Source: an uncultured Prevotellaceae bacterium (GTDB lineage: Bacteria; Bacteroidota; Bacteroidia; Bacteroidales; Bacteroidaceae). From it: a stretch of DNA of 13,442 nt. The translations under genes were made by a program, and so were the position numbers. Location: assembly GCA_946415695.1 (NCBI GenBank), contig CAMKTM010000048.1, forward strand, positions 1 through 13,442, read 5' to 3'. The notes beneath the pieces were generated by a model, which was not told the origin of the DNA, ran no database searches, and worked only from the letters and a program-made list of their open reading frames with translations. Below are positions 1 through 7,742 of the stretch, in pieces (the first letter of the stretch is position 1; each line of letters starts with the position of its first letter).

Positions 1-131
1 TCCGCATCGCCAAGAACGCCAAGGCTGCAGGCTTCGATGCCATCCACGACACCGTCCACGAGATGGCAAAGGACGAAGCGCGTCACGGCGCCGGCTTTGC
101 CGGACTGCTGAAACGCTACTTCGGCAAGTGA
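1..131 (+). CDS. Rubrerythrin-family peroxidase, 3' end only
   Basis: The last 42 codons of a plus-strand gene, reading in frame from base 3 to a TGA stop followed at once by an in-frame TAA. The peptide contains HEMAKDEARHG, the E-x2-...-E-x2-H type iron-ligand helix at the end of the ferritin-like four-helix bundle of rubrerythrins, and ends with GLLKRYFGK. Rubrerythrins are cytoplasmic di-iron proteins that reduce hydrogen peroxide in anaerobes. The chain ends right after the ferritin-like bundle, so there is no C-terminal rubredoxin domain. In Bacteroidales this fits the 'reverse' type with the rubredoxin domain at the N-terminus, but that part is outside the window, so the subtype is an inference. 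A strong terminator follows. Confidence 0.8.
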   Translation, partial: RIAKNAKAAGFDAIHDTVHEMAKDEARHGAGFAGLLKRYFGK

Positions 132-170
132 TAAGGGCGCGAAGAAGTTCGCCCCTGCCGCATCGCAAAA

Positions 171-217
171 AGAACGCCCCTGAGCTGTCCGCAGCTTCGG
201 GGCGTTCTGCTTTTTTT
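171..217 (+). terminator. Rho-independent terminator of the rubrerythrin gene
   Basis: AGAACGCCCC-TGAGCTG (171-187) pairs with CAGCTTCGGGGCGTTCT (192-208) over about 16 of 17 positions, counting one G-T pair, around a 4-nt loop. A run of seven T follows at 211-217. It lies 40 bases past the stop of the upstream gene on the same strand. Confidence 0.92.
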
Positions 218-274
218 GCTTATTGGAGTCATTAGGTCGCATTTCCCTTTGCTTTTCAGCCCACAGCTTGTTGT

Positions 275-340
275 TTGCTTTTACATGTATAAGCAATTGC
301 TTGTACATGTAAAAGCAATTGCACGTACATGTACAAGCAA
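275..340. repeat. Array A: three tandem 22-bp palindromes (TTGC-N14-GCAA)
   Basis: Three head-to-tail 22-bp units at 275-296, 297-318 and 319-340. Each starts TTGC, ends GCAA and has ACATGT in the centre. Units 1 and 2 are palindromic at 20 of 22 positions and unit 3 at 18 of 22. The array edges continue the symmetry: GTTGT at 270-274 mirrors ACAAC at 341-345. A decayed half unit, TTGCTGCATCATG, follows at 351-363. The array sits in the 349-bp gap between two genes that converge, between their terminators; nothing else gene-like is visible in that gap. Confidence 0.9.
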
Positions 341-417
341 ACAACTTGCCTTGCTGCATCATGCTAAACCTTGTCGATAAGTGTTGCGGTTCGCCGCAAT
401 CGCGTTAAGTCAAACCC

Positions 418-449
418 AAAAAGAGAGGGGAGCAAATTGCCCCCCCCTC
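418..449 (-). terminator. Terminator of the BspA-like gene
   Basis: Read on the minus strand, a G-rich arm (GAGGGG...) at 449-441 pairs with CCCCTC at 430-425 around a GCAATTTGC-containing loop, followed by a T-rich run (TCTTTTT) at 424-418. It begins about 30 bases past the TAG stop of the surface-protein gene. Confidence 0.75.
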
Positions 450-480
450 GTTGTGACGCCGAAAATGATGTCCGGCAATT

Positions 481-3400
481 CTACTTGACAAGAATCTTCT
501 TGCCACCGACGATGTTGATGCCGCGCTGCATCTTCTGCAGGCGCTGACCAGCGACATTGTAGATGGCAGCATTCTCCTCATGGCTGATGCCTTCTATGCT
601 ATCGGCAATAGGCTCGCGGTAGTCGCCTGTCTTGACGAGTTTGACGGCATCTAATTCAAGGAAATGTTCGGTGTAATCGATGTCGTATTCGGTGTATTCG
701 TTCATTACGACCAGCGATGCTCCTGCTGGAATGGAAACGCCTTCGATGACCTTTGTTGATGCTTCGAAACGTTCCCATGCAGGAATGGTGAGGTCTGAAT
801 AGATGAAGACTTCGCCATCTGCTGTGCGATAGCCCAGGGCAAAGGGTTTTGTCTCATCTTCATAGATGTCGTTGCAGGCATAGATGCTGACGCTATAGGT
901 TCCTGCTTCTGCTATGGGTTCTGTCCAGACGTATGATTCGGGATTAAGGACAACGCAGGTGCCCTGTGAGAACATAAAATTAAATGGTAAAATGCTGGCA
1001 GAGCCTTCTACCTGTCCGAGACCGGTGAAGCTGTTGCTGTCATCGTCCGAATCAAGGGCAAGGTTCTCAAACTCTGCGTAGTAGGCTACGGTGGGGTCTT
1101 CGCTGTAGAGAATGACGGCACTGTAATAGGTCTTGCCGCCCCGAACGACCGGAGTGATGTTGGCAGGGAAGGTGAATATCTTTATGTTATCTTCGGTGGG
1201 GGAAGTGAAGTAGAACTTGCCGTCCGAGCCGCGAAGTCCGTTGGCAGGACAGATGTCGAGTTCTTCGCCCTCGAAGAACTTGCCCGTATATTGTGCGAGA
1301 CGTTCCATGCTGCCGTTGGCCACGCAGTTCAGCGTAGCATAGTAGGCTTCCAAGCTGCGGAAGGTAACGGTAATGACGTTCTCTTCTTCGTTTTCCGAGA
1401 GGATTACTTCGTCGCTGTTGTCCGACACGTATCCATATTTCGACTCGCCGTCTGCTGAGAGAATCGACCTCTTGTCGTACTCCAGCATAACGACTTTGGT
1501 GCCAAGCCTTCCCTCGCCTGTCCGAGCTTCCTTCAGTTCGTTGCCTTCTGCATCGACATACTTGACGGTGTAGGCCACGAGGGGTCGCATAGTGAAGTAG
1601 CCGGGTGCGCTTGTGCCGCCATCGGGACGGGCGTAGGTGGCATCGATGATGTTACTGTCGAAGGACGTACCCTGACCGCCGACCAGCTTATTGCACCCCG
1701 AGAACATATACTCGGAAGTGGCTGAAGCGGTGCTCCAGTCGTTGTCGCAATAGATGGTGGTCAGGTTCGAGCAACCGGAGAAGAGGAAGTCCAGTTTCGT
1801 CACATTGCTGATGTCGAACGAGTTGACATCAAGCGACTGAAGTGCACTGCAACCCATAAACGTGCTATACATGTCTGTCACTTTGGCGGTGTTCCACGAG
1901 CTGAGGTCGAGTTCCGTCAGCGACGAACACATGCAGAACATATTGTTCAAGCTCGTCACGCTGGCAGTATTGAGGTTCTCCAGTCCTTCGATGGTCTTCA
2001 TGTTCTGCAGGCTTAGGAATGTCCATGATTCCGAAGTGCCGCCAAAGAACATGTTTTTGAAGGAGCTAAGCGACGCATTCTTCATCGAGGGGTCGATGAC
2101 TGCCTTGAGCACCTTCTTGTAGTAGCTTGAGAAGCGCGATGCATCGGGGTTGCCAACGGGGTCGTAGAGCTCCGTGATGCCTGTGCGGGAATCCATGTTG
2201 TTGTCGTAGTAGTAAGTGAGTGTGCCAGTAGCTTCGGCAAATTCGGTATAGACTTGTGGTGCCACGGAGAAGTAGCCGGGAGCACCCGGTCCGCCGTCGA
2301 GACGGGCGTAAGTCACGTCTGTCACGTCGCTATCGTAGGCTGTCCCCTGTCCGCCGACGAGCGATGTGCAGCCTTCGAACATGTCGGGGCAATAGGCGCT
2401 TGAGTTGCTCCAGTCGCCATTGCAGTAGATGGTCGTAAGTGAAGAGCATCCACTGAACATGACTGAAATGTTCTTGGCATTGCTTATGTCGAACGAAGAG
2501 ACGTTTACCGTCTGAAGTTTTTTGCAGGAAGCGAACATCAAGCGCATGTCTTGGACGTTCTGAGTATTGAACGAGCTGAGGTCGAGCGAAGTCAGCGCAG
2601 AGCAATTCCAGAACATATAGCCCATGTCTGTCACTTTCTCTGTGTTGAGGTTCGCCAGTCCTTCGATGCTGGTCAGTGCGGACAGCGAATTCATGCTCGG
2701 AGATTCGGGATTCAAGTCAAATCCGCCGAAGAACATTGCCTGCATCGAAGTGAGCTGTGCGTCCTTCATTGAGGGGTCGATGACGGCTTTGACTATCTTG
2801 TCGTAATAGCCATTGAAGCGGGCGGCAGTGAGGTTGTTGACGGGGTCGTACACTTCTGTGATGCCCGAGCGGGAATCGCGCTTCGTGTCGAAGTAGTAGG
2901 TCAGCGTGCCAGTGCTTTCGTCGAACTCTGTATAGACTTCGCCATAAATCTTTCCCTTCTCGGTGAAGTACCCGGGAGCACTCGTTCCGCCATCGGGACG
3001 GGCGTAGGTCTTGTCGGTGAAGTTCTCATCGTAAGCTGTTCCCTGCCCGCCAACGAGGGAGGTGCAGTCAAAGAACATGTCCTCGGATTTAGCCGTTATG
3101 CCGCTCCAGTCGTAGTTGCAATAGATGGTTGTCAGGGATGGGCAATTCAAAAACATATCTGAGAGGTATGTTGCATTGCTAAAGTCGAAAGAGGAAATGT
3201 CAAGCGTTTGCAGTCTTACACAAGAAGCGAACATTCGTATAGAAACATCCACATTAGAGGTATTGAATGAACTTAGGTCAAGGCTCGTCAGCCAAGAGCA
3301 TCCCTCGAACATAAAGGACATGCACGTTACGTTCTTTGTGTTGAATGAGCTGAGGTCGAGCGCCTGCAGCGAGGAACAAGAAGAGAACATACCATACATG

Positions 3401-4974
3401 TCTAACACCTTTGATGTATTGAACGAGCTGAGGTTGATTGAAGGCAGCGATGAGCATCCGGAGAACATATTCTGCATATTCGTCACGTTCTCTGTATTGA
3501 ACGAACCGAGGTCAACCGAAAGCAACGAAGAGCAATTTCTGAACATACTGTTCATATCCGTCACGTTCTTCGTGTTCCAGGAGCGGGTGACGAGTATCTG
3601 TACGGAGCTGCAATGGTCGAACATATAGCTCATGTCTGTCACGTTCTGCGTGTTGAACGAACGGACGTCGATTGAGTTCAGCGAAGAGCAATTTCTGAAC
3701 ATCGAATTCATATCCGTCACGTTCTGCGTGTTGAACGAGCTGAGGTCGAGCATTGTCAGCGAAGAGCATTCCCTGAACATGGATTCCATATTCGTCACGC
3801 CTGTCGTGTTGAGGTTCTCCAGTCCTCTGATGCTAGTCATGTTTTGCAAGGTCGGATATGTCCCATCATATTCGTTTATTGGGCGGCAGGAAAAGAACAT
3901 GTTTTTCATCGAAGTCAAGGGAGCTTTTTTCATTGATTGGTCGATGACAGCCAAGCGCACTTTGTCGTGGTAATCATTGAAGCGGAGCACGTTGGGGTTG
4001 CCGACTGGGTCGTAAAGCTCCGTAATGCCTGTGCGGGATTTGCGCTTGCGATCGTAGTAATAGGTTAGGGTGCCTGTCGCTTCCACGAACTCGGTATAGA
4101 CCTCTCCCTTCTCTGTGAAGTAGCCCGGTGCACTGGTGCCTCCGTCGGGACGGGCGTAGGTGGCGTCTGTAAAGTTGATGTCGTATTTTGTTCCCTGTCC
4201 GCCAACGAGAGAGGTGCATCTACCGAACATGTGCTCGGAGTTAGCCGTTGTAGCGCTCCAGTCGTTGTTGCAATAGATGGTTCTCAGGGATGTGCAACTC
4301 TGGAACATGTCATGAATGTCTATCGCTGTATGTATGTTGAACGAAGAGATGTCGAGCACCTGCAGGGAAGAACAGTCGGAGAACATATAGCTCATGTGAT
4401 ATACGTTCTCAGTATTGAACGAGCTGAGGTCGAGCGACTGCAGCGAAGAGCATCTACTGAACATGCCATACATACTTGTCACGTTTGACGTGTTGAACGA
4501 GCTGAGGTCGAGCGCCTGCAGCGAGGAGCATCCATCGAACATGTCATACATTTTTCTAACGAGTGACGTATTGAGGTTCTCCATTCCTTCGATGCTGGTC
4601 ATGTTTTTCAAGTACAGATACTCTTGTGCTTCTGCATCTCTGCAGCCGTAGAACATGTAATTCATCGAAGTGAGCGGAGCATCCTTCATCGAGGGGTCGA
4701 TGACGGCCTTGAGCACCTTGTCGTTGTATCCCTTGAAGCGTACTGCATTCGGGTTGCCGACGGGGTCATACACTTCCGTGATGCCAGAGCGGGAAGCCCG
4801 CTTGCTGTCGTAGTAATAGGTTAAGGTTCCAGTGCTTGCAACGAACTCGGTATAGACCTCCCCTTCCTCTGTGAAGGAGCTTGGTGCGCTCTGTTCGCCG
4901 TCGTACTCTGCCAAAGCCGTCTGCATTCCGAAGATGGCCAACAGAAGAGCAATTAGAAAGTCCTTTCTTTTCAT
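481..4974 (-). CDS. BspA-like leucine-rich-repeat surface protein (DUF285 repeats)
   Basis: An exported protein of 1497 residues. The frame is open up to an ATG at 5040, but I chose the ATG at 4974: it begins a clean signal peptide (MKRKDFLIALLLAIFGMQ..., cleavage after TALA, about residue 22), and the promoter at 5018-5048 overlies the upstream ATG. The body has four modules (about residues 30-270, 271-657, 658-888, 889-1115). Each opens with a VYTEF...TGTLTYYYD segment, continues with 26-residue repeats of the form SFNTxNVTxMxxMFxxCSSLxxLDLS, and closes with YARPDGGTSAPGYFT. I count 4, 9, 3 and 3 repeats. A MucBP-like VKYVDAEGNEL segment follows (about 1118-1185), then a beta-rich, possibly carbohydrate-binding domain (about 1295-1450), and a C-terminal tail GINIVGGKKILVK like those of type IX-secreted proteins. 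BspA proteins of oral Bacteroidales are adhesins; an adhesin role and type IX export are inferences here. Confidence 0.9.
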   Translation of the reverse strand: MKRKDFLIALLLAIFGMQTALAEYDGEQSAPSSFTEEGEVYTEFVASTGTLTYYYDSKRASRSGITEVYDPVGNPNAVRFKGYNDKVLKAVIDPSMKDAPLTSMNYMFYGCRDAEAQEYLYLKNMTSIEGMENLNTSLVRKMYDMFDGCSSLQALDLSSFNTSNVTSMYGMFSRCSSLQSLDLSSFNTENVYHMSYMFSDCSSLQVLDISSFNIHTAIDIHDMFQSCTSLRTIYCNNDWSATTANSEHMFGRCTSLVGGQGTKYDINFTDATYARPDGGTSAPGYFTEKGEVYTEFVEATGTLTYYYDRKRKSRTGITELYDPVGNPNVLRFNDYHDKVRLAVIDQSMKKAPLTSMKNMFFSCRPINEYDGTYPTLQNMTSIRGLENLNTTGVTNMESMFRECSSLTMLDLSSFNTQNVTDMNSMFRNCSSLNSIDVRSFNTQNVTDMSYMFDHCSSVQILVTRSWNTKNVTDMNSMFRNCSSLLSVDLGSFNTENVTNMQNMFSGCSSLPSINLSSFNTSKVLDMYGMFSSCSSLQALDLSSFNTKNVTCMSFMFEGCSWLTSLDLSSFNTSNVDVSIRMFASCVRLQTLDISSFDFSNATYLSDMFLNCPSLTTIYCNYDWSGITAKSEDMFFDCTSLVGGQGTAYDENFTDKTYARPDGGTSAPGYFTEKGKIYGEVYTEFDESTGTLTYYFDTKRDSRSGITEVYDPVNNLTAARFNGYYDKIVKAVIDPSMKDAQLTSMQAMFFGGFDLNPESPSMNSLSALTSIEGLANLNTEKVTDMGYMFWNCSALTSLDLSSFNTQNVQDMRLMFASCKKLQTVNVSSFDISNAKNISVMFSGCSSLTTIYCNGDWSNSSAYCPDMFEGCTSLVGGQGTAYDSDVTDVTYARLDGGPGAPGYFSVAPQVYTEFAEATGTLTYYYDNNMDSRTGITELYDPVGNPDASRFSSYYKKVLKAVIDPSMKNASLSSFKNMFFGGTSESWTFLSLQNMKTIEGLENLNTASVTSLNNMFCMCSSLTELDLSSWNTAKVTDMYSTFMGCSALQSLDVNSFDISNVTKLDFLFSGCSNLTTIYCDNDWSTASATSEYMFSGCNKLVGGQGTSFDSNIIDATYARPDGGTSAPGYFTMRPLVAYTVKYVDAEGNELKEARTGEGRLGTKVVMLEYDKRSILSADGESKYGYVSDNSDEVILSENEEENVITVTFRSLEAYYATLNCVANGSMERLAQYTGKFFEGEELDICPANGLRGSDGKFYFTSPTEDNIKIFTFPANITPVVRGGKTYYSAVILYSEDPTVAYYAEFENLALDSDDDSNSFTGLGQVEGSASILPFNFMFSQGTCVVLNPESYVWTEPIAEAGTYSVSIYACNDIYEDETKPFALGYRTADGEVFIYSDLTIPAWERFEASTKVIEGVSIPAGASLVVMNEYTEYDIDYTEHFLELDAVKLVKTGDYREPIADSIEGISHEENAAIYNVAGQRLQKMQRGINIVGGKKILVK

Positions 4975-5017
4975 AATAATTGATGTTTTTATAGTTAATA
5001 ATGTGTGTAAGTTTCTG

Positions 5018-5048
5018 CGAAGATACGAGTATTTTTTCATTTATGCAA
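5018..5048 (-). promoter_or_regulatory. Bacteroidetes-type promoter of the BspA-like gene
   Basis: On the minus strand a TTG (5048-5046) lies 20 nt before TATCTTCG (5025-5018), close to the Bacteroidetes -33/-7 pair TTTG and TAnnTTTG. Transcription would start near 5011, giving a leader of about 36 nt before the ATG at 4974. This placement excludes the upstream in-frame ATG at 5040. Confidence 0.65.
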
Positions 5049-5057
5049 TTCTTTCAA

Positions 5058-5079
5058 GCATATATAGCGCTTATTATGC
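5058..5079. repeat. Single 22-bp imperfect palindrome upstream of the BspA promoter
   Basis: GCATA at 5058-5062 mirrors TATGC at 5075-5079, and AGCGCT forms a perfect 6-bp centre at 5066-5071; the three positions between arm and centre on each side do not match. It lies about 10 bp upstream of the -33 box and 27 bp past the acetyltransferase stop. It could be an operator or a solitary relative of the 22-bp repeat family; AT-rich chance symmetry is also possible. Confidence 0.4.
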
Positions 5080-5105
5080 ATTTTTTGTAAATTCATCTAA
5101 AAGAA

Positions 5106-5618
5106 CTATAGTATCTTTTGCATGACTGCGACCGAATGCCATCCTTCGGGACTGTTCAGCCAGTCCTGCAAGGTGGCCGTTTCCCTGTATCCGCTCTTCC
5201 TGAAAAGTGCCAGCGATGCCGCGTTGCATTCCGGCACAAGGGCGTAGAGCTGATGGATGCCAAGATGGGCAGAGACGTACCTGGCAAGCAGACGAAGGGC
5301 TTCCGTTGCCAAGCCTTTTCTCTGCCAGCCTGGTACGATGACGATGCCGACCTCTGCCCGATGGTGAAGAGGCTCGTAGTTCTGCAAGTCAACAAAGCCC
5401 ACGCTGATGCCGTCTGCGGTTTCGATGACTAGTCGCAGCTGGCGGTCGCGGAACACATCGTTGCTGCTCTCGGCAATGTATTGTTTTAAGGCATAGCGGG
5501 AGAAGGGCACGGATGTCTGTCCCAAAGGCCAAAGCTCGGTGTCGTTCTCGATGAGATACATCAGGTCGAGGTCCTCGGGCTCTACGGCTCTTAACCTTAA
5601 AAGATTACTTTTCAGCAT
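5106..5618 (-). CDS. GNAT-family N-acetyltransferase
   Basis: 170 residues, the usual size for RimJ/RimL/SpeG-like GNAT enzymes, which move an acetyl group from acetyl-CoA to an amine of a protein, polyamine or small molecule; the substrate here is unknown. Motif A, the CoA pyrophosphate loop, is visible as VPGWQRKGLATEAL at about residues 95-108, and NAASLALFRKSGY (132-144) is the typical helix-strand after motif B. The N-terminus LLRLRAVEPEDLDLMYL also fits the family. I chose the ATG at 5618; the frame could be extended to a TTG at 5633, but ATG is far more usual. The start overlaps the 3' end of the upstream membrane-protein gene by 14 bases, which suggests translational coupling. It is the last gene of the run that includes recR. 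Confidence 0.85.
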   Translation of the reverse strand: MLKSNLLRLRAVEPEDLDLMYLIENDTELWPLGQTSVPFSRYALKQYIAESSNDVFRDRQLRLVIETADGISVGFVDLQNYEPLHHRAEVGIVIVPGWQRKGLATEALRLLARYVSAHLGIHQLYALVPECNAASLALFRKSGYRETATLQDWLNSPEGWHSVAVMQKIL

Positions 5619-5844
5619 GATGCTTTGTATCAATCAAAGGAAAGATAAAGGCAACGGCGAGAATGCCAAGTCCCCAAAGTTGCGTCGTTTCACCGTACTT
5701 GAACCAAAGGAAAAGCACGAAGAGGGCCACTGCGACAAGAAGCGCCATGCGCAGGTAGGCATTCACTTTCCTGTAACGAATGGCGAAGAAAGCTGCCAGC
5801 AAAACTAATGCCGAGCAAACGAATGTCAGGATGTAAGTTAGCAT
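5605..5844 (-). CDS. Small integral membrane protein, function unknown
   Basis: 79 residues, mostly hydrophobic, with three likely membrane segments (about residues 3-22, 30-48 and 55-71), a basic stretch RYRKVNAYLR between the first two, and a polar end DTKHHAEK. I do not recognise a named family. That it is real is supported by the ATG start, its membrane-like composition, and the 14-base overlap with the acetyltransferase gene on the same strand. The 42 bases before its start are the AT-rich kind of spacer with the repeated phrase CAATAATCAAT; no Bacteroidetes promoter is evident, so it is probably transcribed from upstream through recR. Confidence 0.7.
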   Translation of the reverse strand: MLTYILTFVCSALVLLAAFFAIRYRKVNAYLRMALLVAVALFVLFLWFKYGETTQLWGLGILAVAFIFPLIDTKHHAEK

Positions 5845-5894
5845 AGGTTATTGATTATTGAAGATTGATTATTGAGAAGTGCTAAGGTTGTTCT

Positions 5895-5938
5895 TTGCTG
5901 CATCGTGACCCAGCAATTGCTGCATCGTGACGCAGCAA
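5895..5938. repeat. Array B: two tandem 22-bp palindromes
   Basis: Two head-to-tail units at 5895-5916 and 5917-5938, identical except for one base. Each begins TTGCTGCATCGTG and ends CAGCAA, so both follow TTGC-N5-CGTG-N5-GCAA. Their junction makes a perfect 12-bp palindrome CAGCAATTGCTG at 5911-5922. The array is bounded by a perfect 12-bp inverted repeat, GTTCTTTGCTGC (5890-5901) and GCAGCAAAGAAC (5932-5943). It fills most of the 115-bp gap between the recR stop and the membrane-protein start. Confidence 0.88.
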
Positions 5939-5959
5939 AGAACATGCCGTGTGATGTTG

Positions 5960-6574
5960 TTACTTTCCAAACGGGACACGTCCGGCGAGGGCGCGCCCCA
6001 ATGTCACTTCGTCGGTGTATTGCAGTTCGTCGTTCTGTGCGATGCCGCGAGCAATGACGGTCACTTTGATGTCAAATTCTTCGAGTTTTCGATATATGTA
6101 GTAGTTTGTTGTGTCGCCTTCCATGGTTGGGCTGAGGGCAAGGATGACCTCTTCCACCCCACCCTTCCTGATGCGTTCCACGAGGCTTTCTATCTGCAAG
6201 TCGCTCGGCCCGATGCCGTCCATGGGGCTGATGACGCCGCCAAGGACGTGATACAAGCCTCGGTACTGCATCGTGTTCTCGATGGCCATGACGTCCTGTA
6301 CGTCCTCCACGACACAAACCATGTGGCTGTCGCGCGTCGGGTTGCTGCATATCTCGCAACATTCTTCGTCGCAAATGTTGTGGCAAACGCGGCAGTATCT
6401 TACGCCTTGACGCATGGCGACAAGGCTGTCGGCCAATGCTTCGACCTTGACCTCGTCCTGACGAAGCAGGTGCAGGGCAAGTCGCAGTGCCGTCTTGCTG
6501 CCGATGCCGGGGAGGCGGTTGATTTCCGTCACGGCTCTTTCGAGAAGTTGTGAAGAATAATGGGTCTGCATCAT
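5960..6574 (-). CDS. recR: Recombination mediator protein RecR
   Basis: 204 residues, the full length for RecR, a cytoplasmic DNA-binding ring protein that acts with RecO (and RecF) to load RecA on SSB-coated single-stranded gaps. In order: a helix-hairpin-helix (LPGIGSKTALRLA, residues 21-33), a four-cysteine zinc finger (C61, C64, C73, C76), a Toprim domain starting VCVVEDVQDVMAIENT with E90, and the conserved C-terminal VTVIARGIAQNDELQYTDEVTLGRAL. All key residues are present. Two adjacent ATG codons (6574 and 6571) could start it. The first lies only two bases after the hisB stop, so recR is almost surely co-transcribed, and probably translationally coupled, with hisB. Confidence 0.97.
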   Translation of the reverse strand: MMQTHYSSQLLERAVTEINRLPGIGSKTALRLALHLLRQDEVKVEALADSLVAMRQGVRYCRVCHNICDEECCEICSNPTRDSHMVCVVEDVQDVMAIENTMQYRGLYHVLGGVISPMDGIGPSDLQIESLVERIRKGGVEEVILALSPTMEGDTTNYYIYRKLEEFDIKVTVIARGIAQNDELQYTDEVTLGRALAGRVPFGK

Positions 6575-6576
6575 CT

Positions 6577-7641
6577 CTAAAGAACGCCTTTGCTGGATGG
6601 AAGCTGGAAATGTGTTACGTCTCGGCGTACTGCCATTCGCAGGCTGCGAGCAAAGGCTTTGAAGATGCCTTCTATCTTGTGATGCTCGTTCTGCCCTTCA
6701 GCTTTGATGTTGAGGTTCATGGCGGCGCTGTCGGACAGGCTCTTGAAGAAGTGCAGGAACATCTCGGTCGGCATCTCGCCTACCTTCTCGCGATGGAACT
6801 CGGCATCCCAGACGAGCCAAGGACGGCCCCCGAAGTCGAGTGCGACTTGGCATAGGCAATCGTCCATGGGCAGGCAATAGCCGTAGCGCTCTATGCCGCG
6901 CTTGTCGCCAAGAGCTTTGCGGATGCACTCGCCAAGGGCCAGAGCCACATCTTCTATTGTGTGGTGTTCATCGACATTCAGGTCGCCGTTGCAACGGATG
7001 TAGAGGTCGGTCATGCCATGTTTAGCAATCTGCTCCAGCATGTGGTCGAAGAAGCCGAGCCCCGTCTGTATGTCGCTCTTGCCATTGCCGTCCAGGCAGA
7101 CACGCACCTCGATGTTGGTCTCCTTCGTGGTGCGCTTGACTTGTGCTGTACGTTCTCCTGCAAAGATGAGCTCGGCAATCTTTGCCCAGTCCATGCCCTC
7201 TGCCAAGATGAGGCTTCGGCAACCCAGGTTCTCGGCGAGACGTGCATCTGTCTGTCGGTCACCAATGACAAAACTGCCTTCCATGTCGTAGTCGCCGTTC
7301 AAATAGGCTGTGAGCATGGCAGTACCTGGCTTGCGTGTCGGAAGATTGTCCTCTGGAAAGCTGCGGTCGATATGGATGGCGTCGAAGGTGATGCCCTCGC
7401 CTTCGAGGATGCTGAGCATGAGGTTGTGCGTCGGCCAAAAAGTCTCCTCGGGATAACTGTCTGTGCCGAGGCCGTCCTGATTGCTGACCATCACGAAGAG
7501 GAAGTCGGTGTGCTGGCGCAGAAAGCGCAGGGCACTGATGGCTCCAGGCACGAAGCAGAACTTCTCGAAGCTGTCAATCTGCTCGTCGGCAGGCTCCCGA
7601 AGGATTGTGCCGTCACGGTCGATGAAGAGAATCTTTTTCAT
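6577..7641 (-). CDS. hisB: Bifunctional histidinol-phosphatase / imidazoleglycerol-phosphate dehydratase HisB
   Basis: 354 residues, the length of two-domain HisB. Residues 1 to about 160 are a HAD phosphatase that dephosphorylates histidinol phosphate: DRDGT with D8 and D10, motif II SNQ at 53-55, K104, and GDRQTD with D128 and D132. Residues from about 165 on are the manganese-dependent dehydratase that converts imidazoleglycerol phosphate to imidazole-acetol phosphate: FFDHM (H200), DEHHTIED (224-231) and NEHHKIE (318-324). In E. coli HisB a structural zinc is held by three Cys and one His in the phosphatase loop; the matching loop here (residues 90-104) keeps a His but has no Cys, so it must be held differently. 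It lies 231 bases after hisC, with array C between, and two bases before recR. Confidence 0.95.
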   Translation of the reverse strand: MKKILFIDRDGTILREPADEQIDSFEKFCFVPGAISALRFLRQHTDFLFVMVSNQDGLGTDSYPEETFWPTHNLMLSILEGEGITFDAIHIDRSFPEDNLPTRKPGTAMLTAYLNGDYDMEGSFVIGDRQTDARLAENLGCRSLILAEGMDWAKIAELIFAGERTAQVKRTTKETNIEVRVCLDGNGKSDIQTGLGFFDHMLEQIAKHGMTDLYIRCNGDLNVDEHHTIEDVALALGECIRKALGDKRGIERYGYCLPMDDCLCQVALDFGGRPWLVWDAEFHREKVGEMPTEMFLHFFKSLSDSAAMNLNIKAEGQNEHHKIEGIFKAFARSLRMAVRRDVTHFQLPSSKGVL

Positions 7642-7742
7642 TGAAGATTGATAGATTTGTTTTTCACCTTTTCACTTTATTATTTACTGAAGTTTCGGAT
7701 GCTCCGGAAGACCTGTGTATATAAGCTTGTACACATTCCTGC

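Noticed and set aside
275..340. Short repeats that might be a CRISPR array
   Set aside because: Units are directly adjacent with no spacers, are only 22 bp long, and no cas genes are present; the same holds for the other three arrays.
3125..3628. Plus-strand open frames opposite the surface-protein gene
   Set aside because: They mirror the 78-bp repeats of the minus-strand gene and have no family resemblance, start signal or promoter.
4975..5040. Longer N-terminus for the BspA-like protein, starting at the ATG at 5040
   Set aside because: It would put 22 residues before a textbook signal peptide, and the ATG lies within the promoter spacer, upstream of the predicted transcription start.
5619..5633. 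TTG start at 5633 for the acetyltransferase
   Set aside because: An ATG five codons later fits the family N-terminus and needs no rare start codon.
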